The notes under the pieces were generated by a model. It searched no databases, had not been told where the DNA came from, and was given only the letters and a program-made list of their open reading frames with translations. The translations under genes were made by a program, and so were the position numbers. Below are positions 1-7,791 of a stretch of 64,000 bases of DNA, one piece after another. This DNA is from Flaviaesturariibacter aridisoli (GTDB taxonomy: Bacteria > Bacteroidota > Bacteroidia > Chitinophagales > Chitinophagaceae): positions 62,001 to 126,000 of the forward strand of contig NZ_SKFH01000001.1 of assembly GCF_004343705.1 (NCBI RefSeq), given 5' to 3'. The first letter of the stretch is position 1. Every line of letters starts with the position of its first letter.

Positions 1-206
1 CGGGGCAGTCGTTCGCTACCATCATGCAACGCGCGGCGCCCCTGTTTCGCCTGTTTGCCGGCAGTGGTGCTTTTCTCTTTGCCGGCCTCGCGCTGATTGT
101 GGTGTCCCTGTTGCGCGTGTTGTGGTGCCGCGAGCCGAAGACCGTGCAGGATCCGGTGGTTCGGAGCGTTGTGGTCGCAGAGCCCGCCGCAGGCATCCTG
201 CGCTAG
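1..206 (+). CDS. C-terminal end of a membrane protein (5' truncated by the window)
   Basis: An open frame enters from the left edge and ends at a TAG. The visible 67 residues hold one strongly hydrophobic segment (about residues 17-40 of the fragment, around FLFAGLALIVVSLL) followed by a short basic and polar tail, so this is the last transmembrane helix and cytoplasmic tail of a larger protein. The internal ATG at 24 could start a small protein but the frame is open upstream of it. The neighbours (cytochrome c, NsrR-like and NnrS-like genes, Ric) make a heme-copper oxidase or NO reductase subunit possible, but nothing in the fragment proves this. Confidence 0.45.
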   Translation, partial: GQSFATIMQRAAPLFRLFAGSGAFLFAGLALIVVSLLRVLWCREPKTVQDPVVRSVVVAEPAAGILR

Positions 207-298
207 GCACGTGACCATTGTCATCCCGGGCGTTGAGGGGCGTTAGCCAAAGCCCCGCCTTGTTAATAAGACCTTTGTGTCTCAATAAAGAACTGCTC

Positions 299-1186
299 AT
301 GAAACCGCTTTCCGTCCTGTTTTTACTGCTGGCCCTTTCAACCGCGCCGGCGCGCGCCTGCGACATATGCGGCTGCGGCGTGAGTTACTATAATCCCAAC
401 CTGTTTCCGCACCTGTCGAAGAATTTCGTTGGCCTCAGTTACCTGCATCGTCTTTACCACACGGCGGGGCACGGGGGCAACGTGGGCACGGAACGATACA
501 ACAGCTTATTGCTTACCGTGCAGTATGCAGCCGGCAAGCGTCTTAAGCTCGTGGCTTTGCTTCCCTGGCAATTCAATACGCTGCGCAATGACGCGGGGGC
601 ACGCACGCTGAGCGGCGCCGGCGACGCAACGCTGCTGGCGCAATACCGCTTGTGGGATCGCAGCAGCGATAAGGGGGTGCGCCAGGTGTTCGTGGCCGGT
701 GCGGGTGTGAAGCTTCCGTCGGGAAGCTATACCGCGGCCGCGGCGTCCAAGATCGAGGAACAAAACTTTCAGCTGGGTACGGGCAGTACCGATGTGCTGC
801 TCAACGGCGTATACCGCCTCAGCGTGCGGCACTGGTCGCTGAGCGCCACCGGGTCGTATAAATACAATACGGTGAACCGGGACGGCTTTCGCTACGGCGA
901 CGTACTCAACACGGGCGTACAGGCGGCCTTCCGCCGCGAGCGGCGCAACTGGTCGCTCACGCCTTACCTGCAGGCCAGCGGCGAATGGCAGCTGACCGAC
1001 GCCAGCAACCACGTACTTCAGCCCGACTCGGGCGGCGAGGTAGTGTATGCCGGCGGCGGCGTCGACTTCAATACCCGCAAAGTGTCGCTGGGTGTCAACT
1101 ACCAGGCGCCCATCGCCCAGCACCTGGCCGGTGGCCTCGTGCAGGTGAAGCCGGGCTTTTCGGTACGGACCACTTTTCTTTTCTGA
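299..1186 (+). CDS. Secreted outer-membrane beta-barrel protein with CDICGCG motif
   Basis: The 295-residue protein begins with a clear signal peptide (MKPLSVLFLLLALSTAPARA) and the mature end starts with the striking motif CDICGCG. The rest is rich in alternating hydrophobic strands and ends in a terminal aromatic residue (TTFLF), as expected for an outer-membrane barrel. It resembles proteins usually annotated only as transporters or MetA-pathway-of-phenol-degradation-like barrels in Bacteroidota. I chose the ATG at 299 because the signal peptide starts there; the open frame extends back to 218 without coding character. It precedes a lipoprotein and a cytochrome c on the same strand, which suggests one respiration or metal-linked unit. 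The Cys cluster may bind a metal; this is inference. Confidence 0.7.
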   Translation: MKPLSVLFLLLALSTAPARACDICGCGVSYYNPNLFPHLSKNFVGLSYLHRLYHTAGHGGNVGTERYNSLLLTVQYAAGKRLKLVALLPWQFNTLRNDAGARTLSGAGDATLLAQYRLWDRSSDKGVRQVFVAGAGVKLPSGSYTAAAASKIEEQNFQLGTGSTDVLLNGVYRLSVRHWSLSATGSYKYNTVNRDGFRYGDVLNTGVQAAFRRERRNWSLTPYLQASGEWQLTDASNHVLQPDSGGEVVYAGGGVDFNTRKVSLGVNYQAPIAQHLAGGLVQVKPGFSVRTTFLF

Positions 1187-1200
1187 ACCAACCTACTTTT

Positions 1201-1608
1201 ATGAACTACAGAATGATCCTGCCTTCCGCGTTGCCCCTGCTGGCGCTGCTGGCCTGCACCCGTCACCAGGGCGATGTGCCTGCGCCGGCCACTACTGCTG
1301 GAACTGCTGTGCTGACAATTTTTGAGCCGGGTATCCAGGCGCAGTACCGATACGGCGACACGCTGCACCTCCGGGCAACAGCCACGGCTCCGGCCACGAT
1401 TCACGGTTATGAATGGTCGGTGTGCCCGGTCAACGACACGACAAGTCTTTACTCCGAGCACGTACACGATCACAACGATACGCTGCACATCGACCGGTAC
1501 TGGGTGAACGACCGGCCCACCCCGGTGGCCCTGGAGCTGCGTATCAAGCTCACGCTCGATCACGATGGGCATACGCTCCTGCGCACTGTTCCTTTCGAGG
1601 CGCGCTAG
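1201..1608 (+). CDS. Small lipoprotein, function unknown
   Basis: The 135-residue protein has a short hydrophobic leader ending in a lipobox (LLACT), so it is predicted to be cut by signal peptidase II and lipidated at Cys17 or so. The mature part contains a stretch rich in His and Asp (SEHVHDHNDTLHI) and reads as a small beta-sandwich. It starts 14 bp after the barrel gene and is followed by the cytochrome c gene, all on the plus strand. A metal-binding role is possible from the His/Asp content but there is no recognisable family. Confidence 0.6.
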   Translation: MNYRMILPSALPLLALLACTRHQGDVPAPATTAGTAVLTIFEPGIQAQYRYGDTLHLRATATAPATIHGYEWSVCPVNDTTSLYSEHVHDHNDTLHIDRYWVNDRPTPVALELRIKLTLDHDGHTLLRTVPFEAR

Positions 1609-1664
1609 CCGGAGCTTGCGTCTTTCCACGTCCCTTTTTTATTTTTAACAATAAACCCATCATT

Positions 1665-2162
1665 ATGAGAAATGCGTTTCTGACCATGGCGCTGGGCGCC
1701 TGTAGTTTGCTCGCGGTTTCCTGCGGTTCGGACTCCGGCAATTCTGCGCCGGAAAGCTCGCCCCCCGCAACCACTACCACCGACGCGGGCAGCACGGGAA
1801 GCACTGAGGCCGCCGCCAGCAATCCCCACGGCATCGGGCCGGTAACCGAGGTTAAGCTGAACAATCCCCTCGACTCAAAACTCGTTGCCGGCGGCAAGAG
1901 CATTTATGAAGTGAAGTGCGGCTCCTGCCACAAACTCTCCGGCGAAAAGCTGGTGGGCCCGGGCTGGAAAGGCGTCACCGACCGCCGCAAGCCGGAGTGG
2001 GTGATGAACTTCGTGATGAACACGGAGGAAATGCTTAACAAAGACACGGCCGCCCAGAAAATGGTGGAAGAGTGTATGGTTAAGATGCCCAACCAAAACC
2101 TGACCGAGACCGACGCGCGCGCCGTACTTGAATTCATGTTCGCCAACGACGGCAAGAAGTAA
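1665..2162 (+). CDS. Lipoprotein c-type cytochrome
   Basis: The 165-residue protein has a leader with a lipobox (LLAVSCG), a Ser/Thr/Ala-rich linker of about 40 residues, and a single-heme cytochrome c domain. The heme site is CGSCH near residue 86, and MPNQNL near residue 145 supplies the likely distal Met ligand. It should be membrane-anchored in the periplasm and pass electrons between a quinol-oxidising complex and a terminal reductase. It is last of a three-gene plus-strand run and is followed directly by a terminator at 2179-2210. The tether length and small size match mobile or anchored cytochromes of the cytochrome c class I type. Confidence 0.85.
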   Translation: MRNAFLTMALGACSLLAVSCGSDSGNSAPESSPPATTTTDAGSTGSTEAAASNPHGIGPVTEVKLNNPLDSKLVAGGKSIYEVKCGSCHKLSGEKLVGPGWKGVTDRRKPEWVMNFVMNTEEMLNKDTAAQKMVEECMVKMPNQNLTETDARAVLEFMFANDGKK

Positions 2163-2178
2163 TGCTTCCTGTGTTTCC

Positions 2179-2210
2179 ACAAAGCCGTTGCAATATTGCA
2201 GCGGCTTTGT
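2179..2210. terminator. Bidirectional terminator hairpin
   Basis: Fourteen-base arms (ACAAAGCCGTTGCA and its near-exact complement, one mismatch) enclose a 4-nt loop. It lies 16 nt after the cytochrome c stop and its right arm touches the stop codon of the convergent membrane protein gene, so it can serve both strands. Confidence 0.7.
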
Positions 2211-3412
2211 TATGCCCCTGTGGGTCGTCGCCAGGCGGAAAGCGCCATCAGCAGCGCGCCGCTCAGCAACAGGCCGGCGGCACCCAACAAGGCCCAGCTG
2301 AACAGGCTGCTGTTGGTGCCGAGCAGCACACCCAGCCCCTGCAGCATCAGCAACCCTTCGTTAGCGAAGATGCCGGCGGCAAATACATAAACCGGGATGG
2401 ATCCACCCCGCGTCTTCGTAAAATAGCCTTCCTCGGCCAGGTGCGCCAGGAGGTAAAAGCTCACAAACCCCAGGAACACGAGGTGCAGAAACCCGATGAT
2501 CACCGGCCGGTCGCCAAAGACGGCGTTGCCCAGCCCGGGGATGATGGTTCCGGCCTGGAGCAGCAGCTTCAGCCCAAGCGACAGAAAGGACAAGCGCAGC
2601 AGGCGGCGCCCGAGCAACGTCCGGTGTGAGGACAGGTGCCCCGATTGCTGCCACATCCGCACGAAGGCATACAGCGCCGCCAGCAGCAGCAACACGCCCG
2701 CGGCGCCCAGCACGTAGAAGAACGGCCGGTTCAGCCAGAGCAAGGACAGGAATAACGAGGGGAGAAGCGCCGCGCAAAGAAGCCGGCTGAAGCGGCCTGT
2801 CCAGGGACTAACGGCAGGGGCGCCGGCCAGGCTCGAGCGGTAATGCGCAAAGATGCCCAGCGTGAAAAAGCCGTTGTATTGAAAATGCAGAAACCAGTAG
2901 ATCGCGCTGCGGTGCAGGTAGGGGTTAGCCGAGGCACCGGACATCATCCAAGCCAGTAGGCCGGGCCCGACTGTCGACAAGATCATCGCTAGTAGCGCCC
3001 AATAGATCAGCATCCGCGTAGTTTTTTCTATAGTACGCAGGCTGGTCCGTAAAAAGGCGATGGCATAGACAGTGGTCAGCAGGATGAAGGCGGAGGAAAA
3101 GAACAGCGAGGCGGCGCCGTAACCTTCCCAGGGAAAAGTCAGTGCCATACCCAGCGCCGAACCGTTTATCAAGAGCAGCAGGTAGCCAAACCAGCGCCGG
3201 TTTTCGGCGGGCAGCAAGTACACCGTGAAGAAGGACAGCAGCATAAAGCCGACCCATCCCCCGAACGCAAAATGCGAATGGGCGCTGAGCAGGTTCCGGT
3301 AGTCGATCATGGGTAATTCGAACACGATCTTGAGGCGCATCAGGAAACCAAAAAGTGCAACCAGTACCAGGTTCAGCAGCCCGAGCCGGAAATAAAGATG
3401 CTTGCTATGCAT
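2210..3412 (-). CDS. Polytopic membrane protein with conserved AHSHF and HFQYNGFF motifs
   Basis: The 400-residue protein has about eleven or twelve predicted membrane segments. Two His-containing motifs stand out: SAHSHFAFGGW in an early helix and LHFQYNGFF in the middle. They look like heme or metal ligand sites and recall the heme-copper oxidase/NnrS type of membrane protein, but no cofactor site can be proved by eye. I chose the ATG at 3412 because it begins the hydrophobic protein and has an AT-rich leader; an ATG at 3436 and a start at 3562 are also in frame but add unconserved-looking sequence. It is convergent with the cytochrome c gene and divergent from the Fe-S assembly gene, inside a block of NO-response genes. 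Confidence 0.6.
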   Translation of the reverse strand: MHSKHLYFRLGLLNLVLVALFGFLMRLKIVFELPMIDYRNLLSAHSHFAFGGWVGFMLLSFFTVYLLPAENRRWFGYLLLLINGSALGMALTFPWEGYGAASLFFSSAFILLTTVYAIAFLRTSLRTIEKTTRMLIYWALLAMILSTVGPGLLAWMMSGASANPYLHRSAIYWFLHFQYNGFFTLGIFAHYRSSLAGAPAVSPWTGRFSRLLCAALLPSLFLSLLWLNRPFFYVLGAAGVLLLLAALYAFVRMWQQSGHLSSHRTLLGRRLLRLSFLSLGLKLLLQAGTIIPGLGNAVFGDRPVIIGFLHLVFLGFVSFYLLAHLAEEGYFTKTRGGSIPVYVFAAGIFANEGLLMLQGLGVLLGTNSSLFSWALLGAAGLLLSGALLMALSAWRRPTGA

Positions 3413-3647
3413 AAACGAAATTAAGCGCTGCCGCATCGCGGCGGTATCCAATGACCGGATCCGGCCAGCGGAAAGTGAACAAAGTGCCTGCCGTTCTATC
3501 GTTCCCCGGCCATCGTGTTGGCCGTTACTGCTTGCAATAATGGCCGCGGCTCCTGGTTTCACAACCCTGACCAGAATCAGCGCGCCATTGCTGCGGCGTC
3601 ACCCTGCCCTGAAGCGGGCCCGCAGACCTTTGCGCAAACCTCCCTTT

Positions 3648-3944
3648 ATGTCAGTGCCCGAAGTGATCGAGCGGCTCCGCACCGTTTATGACCCCGAGAT
3701 CCCGGTGAACATCTACGACCTTGGTCTCATTTACGACCTCCAGGTGATCGGGTCCGAAGTCTATGTGCTGATGACGCTCACCACGGCTTCCTGCCCCGCA
3801 GCGGCCTTTCTCCCCGAGGAGGTGCGGGCCGCGATCGAAGGAGCACCGGGTATTACAACGGCGCATGTAGACGTTACCTACGAGCCCCGCTGGACGCAGG
3901 CGCGCATGAGCCCCGAAGCCCGCGCGCAGCTAGGCTTTTCCTGA
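3648..3944 (+). CDS. MIP18/DUF59-family metal-sulfur cluster assembly factor
   Basis: The 98-residue protein starts with the usual family opening (VYDPEIPVNIYDLGLIYD) and carries the conserved central Cys in TTASCPAA followed by the C-terminal PRWTQARMSPEARAQLGF signature. This family (SufT, PaaD and eukaryotic MIP18 relatives) helps mature or repair Fe-S proteins in the cytoplasm. The open frame continues upstream to 3402, opposite the divergent membrane gene, but the family begins at the ATG at 3648. Its 3' end overlaps the convergent nnrS-like gene by 15 bp. The context of Ric and an Fe-S type regulator fits Fe-S repair under nitrosative stress. Confidence 0.85.
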   Translation: MSVPEVIERLRTVYDPEIPVNIYDLGLIYDLQVIGSEVYVLMTLTTASCPAAAFLPEEVRAAIEGAPGITTAHVDVTYEPRWTQARMSPEARAQLGFS

Positions 3945-4976
3945 GCGCAACTGCGCCGCCGTATGCACACCCACAAAGGCGAGAAACAGTACGATCGCCA
4001 CAGCATTGCCCAGGCCGGCCCAGCGCCGCAGCGCCGGTGCGCCCGCCACATCGGCACAGATACGCAGCAGCAGCGACAGCTGCAACAAGCCAAACGGAAC
4101 ATACAACAGCGGGTGATATACGCGGAGCCGTCTTTTGAGCAACGCCGGCAGGATCACCGGGGCGTGGGCAAAAATCATCGAAAATACAAAGCCGATGAAA
4201 AAGCTGTGCAGCACCGCGTCGTAGCCAAGCGGCAGCCGCGCCTGTACCAGCAGCAGCACGCTTGCGACCAGCAGCCACCCGTAGCCCGTGAGCAGCAGCC
4301 ACCCGGAGTAGCGATGGCTCCCGCCGGCGCGAAGCGCATGCCGCGCCATATCGTAGCGCAGCAGCCAGAGCGCCGTAACACCCAGCGACAGCGACAGCAG
4401 GTAGGACCCGTCTGCGGGCAGCAGCAGGGCCGGCAGCACCAGTGCAAGCGCGGTCAGCAGGATGGCCTGGCGGCCGGGTGGGCGCGGCAGGAACTTGGTG
4501 AGCTCAAGCCGCTCGGCAACGATGGTGAGCAGCAGGAAAGCCATCCACCAGCCCGACGCCGCGGCGTAGCTGTTCGTCCGTAGAAATACAAGTTGCCCGC
4601 AGAGGGCGGAGCCGGCACCCGCGGCAAAAACATAGTAATGAAGCTCGCGATGGCGGTATACAAACCAGGCGCACAGCAACAGGAAGCCCGTGGCCGAGGC
4701 CAGCAGCAGGCCTTCGGCCAGCAGCGGGGCGCCGCAGAGGAAGGCGGGCACGCTGGCCGCGCTCAGTGCGGGGAGCAGGCGCACCCACCAGCCGCGGAAG
4801 AGGACAGATCGTTCCAGGATGATCAGTGAGGCCAGGAACCCGTTGACCATAAAATTGCCGTGGTTGGCGGCGGCCAGCGGCAAGGGCAGCGCCCAGCCGG
4901 TGCGGAGCAGGCCGCTCCAGAGGGCTGCCAGCAGGGCCAGCAGAACCAGGGGCAGGGCTGCCAGTGTCAGTTTCAT
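3930..4976 (-). CDS. NnrS-like polytopic membrane protein
   Basis: The 348-residue protein has about eleven or twelve predicted transmembrane helices and the motif IFAHAPVILPALL near residue 280, which recalls the His-containing segments of NnrS, a heme- and copper-containing membrane protein of the nitric-oxide response. The start at 4976 overlaps the stop of the Rrf2 gene in an ATGA arrangement, so the two genes are translationally coupled. The open frame extends upstream to 5138, through the regulator, and that part is a shadow. Family assignment rests on topology, the HAP motif and context, so an unrelated heme-copper-like membrane protein cannot be excluded. Confidence 0.6.
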   Translation of the reverse strand: MKLTLAALPLVLLALLAALWSGLLRTGWALPLPLAAANHGNFMVNGFLASLIILERSVLFRGWWVRLLPALSAASVPAFLCGAPLLAEGLLLASATGFLLLCAWFVYRHRELHYYVFAAGAGSALCGQLVFLRTNSYAAASGWWMAFLLLTIVAERLELTKFLPRPPGRQAILLTALALVLPALLLPADGSYLLSLSLGVTALWLLRYDMARHALRAGGSHRYSGWLLLTGYGWLLVASVLLLVQARLPLGYDAVLHSFFIGFVFSMIFAHAPVILPALLKRRLRVYHPLLYVPFGLLQLSLLLRICADVAGAPALRRWAGLGNAVAIVLFLAFVGVHTAAQLRSGKA

Positions 4977-5410
4977 CGATTTCGTTTGAGGAAGGTCTTC
5001 CCGAGCTCCAGGTCGTCGGCAAGGCCCTGTACGGTGTGGGTGCAAAACTCCTGGTGCAGTTGTCCGCGCGCCGCCTGGTAGGAAAAATGGATGGGGCAGG
5101 GTTTCTTGTCGGAGCACTTTTGCAGGCCCAGCCCGCATTCGGTGAACAGGCCGGTGCCGTCCACCACGCGCACGATATCAATCAGGAAAAGTTCCTTGCC
5201 GCCGGGCGGAATGCTGAAGCCCCCGTTGGGTCCTTTGGCCGATTCGATCAGGCCTTCGCGCGCCAGCAACTGCAGGATCTTGGCCGTAGTGTGTTCGTTG
5301 GCGCCGATCGCTTCCGACACGGCACGGATTCCGGCGCGCGCTCCCTGCCGGGAGTGCGCAGCCAGGAATACGGCCGCCCGCAAGGCATATTTACAGGAGG
5401 TGGAAAGCAT
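4973..5410 (-). CDS. Rrf2-family regulator, NsrR-like
   Basis: The 145-residue protein has the Rrf2 winged-helix start (CKYALRAAVFLA) and the recognition region around EHTTAKILQLLAREGLIES. Three cysteines lie at residues 92, 99 and 105 (spacing C-x6-C-x5-C), close to the ligand pattern of NO-sensing NsrR and related Fe-S regulators. I therefore expect an Fe-S cluster that is destroyed by NO, releasing DNA. It sits between ric and the nnrS-like gene in one minus-strand operon, with 22 bp after ric and an ATGA overlap with the next gene. A palindrome 20 bp upstream of ric is a candidate operator. The start at 5410 is set by the family's MLSTSCKYALRA opening. Confidence 0.85.
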   Translation of the reverse strand: MLSTSCKYALRAAVFLAAHSRQGARAGIRAVSEAIGANEHTTAKILQLLAREGLIESAKGPNGGFSIPPGGKELFLIDIVRVVDGTGLFTECGLGLQKCSDKKPCPIHFSYQAARGQLHQEFCTHTVQGLADDLELGKTFLKRNR

Positions 5411-5432
5411 AGGCAAAGATGGCCCGGGAACC

Positions 5433-6404
5433 TTATCCGCGGAGCTCCTTCTCGAGTTGGAGGGCTTTCGGGAACAGGATGTTGTTTTCGAGGTGTATGT
5501 GGCGGTGAAGGTCCGCTTCCAGCCCTTCCAGCTTCGTATACAGCAGGTTGACGCTGTTGCAGGCACCTTCGGGGCGCCGGTAGCCAAAGGTGCAGCTCCG
5601 CATGCCGGCCAGCAGCTCGCCGGCGGCTTCGTGGTCGGCTTCCATCATCTGCAGGGGCTCGCGCAGGGAAAACTGGCGGCGCAGGGCTTCGTGGTCGCCG
5701 CTGTCGCGGGCCTGCACCAGGGCCTTGATAAAGGGAAAGACCACTTTCTCTTCTTTTGCGAAGTGCGTCTGAAGCTCGTTGCTGAGAATGGTCCAGGCGG
5801 CACGCAGGTCGAGGAGCTCGGGGAGGGCGTGGCCGTGGTGGCCGGCTACTTTTTCAAGCAGGTCGCCGATCGCGGGCGCTTCGTCATAGTAGTAGCGGTG
5901 GTGCTTGTTGTAAATGTAATCTGCCAGGAATCCGAGGTCCCAGCCGTCGTAGTTCTCGGCGGGTGCGGCGCTGCCGGCGCTGGCCTCGAGTTCGGCTTCC
6001 ACAGCGGCGAGGTCAAGGCCTTTTTCGGCGCAGGTCTGCTTCAGCGATTTGCGACCGCCGCAGCAGAAGTCGATGCCGTATTTGCGAAACACTTCGGCCT
6101 TGCGGAGATCCTTCGCGGCGATCTCGCCCACGGTGGGGCCGTCGGCGGTGGCGAGCTTCCGTATTTCTACAAGCCAGTTGTCCGGCCCCTGCTCCAGGTA
6201 GGTCCAGGCGAATACGTTGCCACGCTCGGCGATCAGCTGGTAATACAGGGGCTTCGGGTCGTGGTCGTTCAGAATGCGGAAGGCGTCACCCGGCGCCAGC
6301 TCGTCGAAGTAGCGGAAGATGGTGGGGTGTTTCAGGCGGGGTTCAATAATCGAAACGTGGAGCGTGTATACGCTGCCCGGGACGGTGGTATCGGTAGCCA
6401 TCAT
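5433..6404 (-). CDS. ric: Iron-sulfur cluster repair di-iron protein (ScdA/RIC) with N-terminal DUF2249 domain
   Basis: The 323-residue protein has three parts. Residues 10-85 form a DUF2249-like domain, residues 92-145 the ScdA N-terminal domain with the signature FRKYGIDFCCGG (Cys114-Cys115), and residues 160-320 a hemerythrin-like four-helix domain with several HxxxE-type segments (NKHHRYYYDE, HFAKEEKVVFPF, EADHEAAGE, HRHIHLENNILF) that bind the di-iron centre. RIC proteins donate iron to repair clusters damaged by NO or peroxide in the cytoplasm. It is first in an operon with the NsrR-like regulator and the NnrS-like protein. Typical ScdA/YtfE proteins are about 220 residues; the extra N-terminal domain explains the length. 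A second Met (6401) is an equally possible start. Confidence 0.92.
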   Translation of the reverse strand: MMATDTTVPGSVYTLHVSIIEPRLKHPTIFRYFDELAPGDAFRILNDHDPKPLYYQLIAERGNVFAWTYLEQGPDNWLVEIRKLATADGPTVGEIAAKDLRKAEVFRKYGIDFCCGGRKSLKQTCAEKGLDLAAVEAELEASAGSAAPAENYDGWDLGFLADYIYNKHHRYYYDEAPAIGDLLEKVAGHHGHALPELLDLRAAWTILSNELQTHFAKEEKVVFPFIKALVQARDSGDHEALRRQFSLREPLQMMEADHEAAGELLAGMRSCTFGYRRPEGACNSVNLLYTKLEGLEADLHRHIHLENNILFPKALQLEKELRG

Positions 6405-6423
6405 GAGGAGTTGTTTTAATCCG

Positions 6424-6451
6424 GAGTAAAAGTAGATGGATACTTTTACTC
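6424..6451. promoter_or_regulatory. Perfect 11-bp inverted repeat upstream of ric (candidate NsrR-type operator)
   Basis: GAGTAAAAGTA and its exact complement TACTTTTACTC are separated by GATGGA. The site is 20 bp before the ric start and 26 bp after the stop of the upstream receiver gene. AT-rich dyads are typical Rrf2 targets, and the operon encodes such a regulator. It could instead act as the terminator of the upstream gene, since it lacks only a clear T-run on the minus strand. Confidence 0.5.
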
Positions 6452-6476
6452 GGAAACTGATCCTCGTCAGTCGCCG

Positions 6477-6881
6477 TCAGGATAGTGCCCCGTCGTCGGT
6501 GAGAAATTCCCGGATGGTTTCTTTCAGTTGCTGGTAGGTGCGCGGCTTCACATAAAGGGGCACGCCGAATTTTTCGCAGGTGAGCCGGTCGAGCGGGTTT
6601 TCGGAAGTGGTGAACACGATGGTCCGCAGCGCGGCGAAGTGTTCGTGCTGGCGCAGGGCCACCAGGGTTTCGCGGCCGCTCATCTGGGGCATATTCATGT
6701 CGAGGATCACGAGGCAGGGGAGGGCGTCGCGGGTGGCGCCGTCTTCGAGCAGCTCGAGGGCTTCGCGCCCGTTGCGCGCATAAAGCACGCTGATGCCCAG
6801 TTGCAATTCAGCCACCGCTTCCGAAAACATTTCGAGGTCGTCGGTATCATCGTCTACCCACAGGATGCATTTTTCCGCCAT
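6477..6881 (-). CDS. Single-domain response regulator (CheY-like)
   Basis: The 134-residue protein is a receiver domain only. The acidic pocket is DDD at residues 10-12, the phospho-acceptor is Asp61 in VILDMNMP, Thr91/Thr92 follow at the end of strand 4, and Lys112 in YVKP completes the active site. It has no output domain, so it should act through partner proteins or as a phosphate sink, like Rcp1-type regulators that pair with bacteriophytochrome or other soluble kinases. No kinase is encoded nearby. It lies 83 bp downstream of another receiver of the same kind. Confidence 0.9.
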   Translation of the reverse strand: MAEKCILWVDDDTDDLEMFSEAVAELQLGISVLYARNGREALELLEDGATRDALPCLVILDMNMPQMSGRETLVALRQHEHFAALRTIVFTTSENPLDRLTCEKFGVPLYVKPRTYQQLKETIREFLTDDGALS

Positions 6882-6964
6882 AAGCCGATCATTTGTCCCG
6901 CGGCAGCTGCCAAAAACCGAGCCTGTTTGACCGCTGCACCGGCGCGGTGCTAATATACGGTGCT

Positions 6965-7366
6965 TTAATGCAGCTCAAGCTTGGTGGCGAGCATCCACCC
7001 GACCAATTCTTCCCAATCGCGGATGCTGGCGGGTTTCGTCAGCATGTCGATGCCGTGGCGGGCGCAGAAAGCCTCGTCTTCGGCGCTCGCCGAGGAGGTG
7101 AATACGACGGCGGTGAGTCCCTGCGGTCCTTCGCGGTGCAGGGCTTCGATGAATTCGTAGCCCGACATCCCCGGCAGGTTTAGGTCCACCACGAGCAGGT
7201 CGGGGTAGGCCACGGGCGGCAGGCTGCGCAGGTGGGCCAGCGCGTCGTCGGCGCGCGTGAAGCGCTCCAGGCTGATGGCATGGGTGTGTGCGCGGAGGGC
7301 GAGCTCCAACAGGCGTTGATAGTCCTCGTCGTCTTCGAGGTGCAGCAGGCGAATAGAAGGGGTCAT
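6965..7366 (-). CDS. Single-domain response regulator (CheY-like)
   Basis: The 133-residue protein is a second stand-alone receiver with acidic residues EDDED at 11-15, phospho-acceptor Asp61 in VVDLNLP, TSS at 90-92 and Lys111 in LTKP. It differs enough from the downstream receiver to be an old duplicate rather than a recent one. The two are on the same strand with an 83-bp spacer and may be co-transcribed. No histidine kinase lies in the window beside them, so the partner must be encoded elsewhere. Confidence 0.9.
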   Translation of the reverse strand: MTPSIRLLHLEDDEDYQRLLELALRAHTHAISLERFTRADDALAHLRSLPPVAYPDLLVVDLNLPGMSGYEFIEALHREGPQGLTAVVFTSSASAEDEAFCARHGIDMLTKPASIRDWEELVGWMLATKLELH

Positions 7367-7791
7367 AGCAGTTGGTTACTTACGGAGTAGCGGCAGCCCC
7401 GGATTTTAAAAAACCGGTCGTTCGGGCGGCTAATCTACGACGCAACAACTTCGTTTGTGCATTCAGCCACAATGACTTAGGCAGAAAAAAATAAATCGTA
7501 TAAATACGTTAGGGTAAATGCTCGGAAAAATATAGGTTATCACCCCTATGCTGAATTTGGCCCGTGACTGAATAATGGCGCTTACGATCACACTTTATTG
7601 ACAGAAGATGATAGCTTTAAGATCAATACGGGTCCACCCGTGTGGACTCTTCGGACGGTGGCGGCTACGGTAATGCCAACGGCAGCTATTTCTTTACCCA
7701 GATCAGCGACAGTACCGCAATGGCGGCACTATTTCAATGGCCGAATGCGGCATCGATCGTATCCATAAGGCTATACGGGGTTGGCCCGCCG
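7367..7791. other. Intergenic region, no gene recognised
   Basis: These 425 bp separate the start of the receiver gene from the stop of the flippase-deacetylase gene; both are on the minus strand. The half near 7430-7620 is clearly richer in A and T than the rest of the window and should hold the promoter of the receivers. A 6-bp hairpin (GTCCAC, loop CCGT) is at 7633-7648. A short open frame from 7621 to 7791 contains SSDGGGYGNANGSYFF, which looks like a decayed piece of a secreted protein, but I cannot support it as a gene. Confidence 0.4.

Noticed and set aside
3402-3647. Upstream extension of the DUF59 gene
   Set aside because: Lies opposite the divergent membrane gene; the family begins at MSVPEVIERL.
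7621-7791. Short open frame with SSDGGGYGNANGSYFF
   Set aside because: No start codon context and no family; only a possible relic, so not called as a gene or pseudogene.
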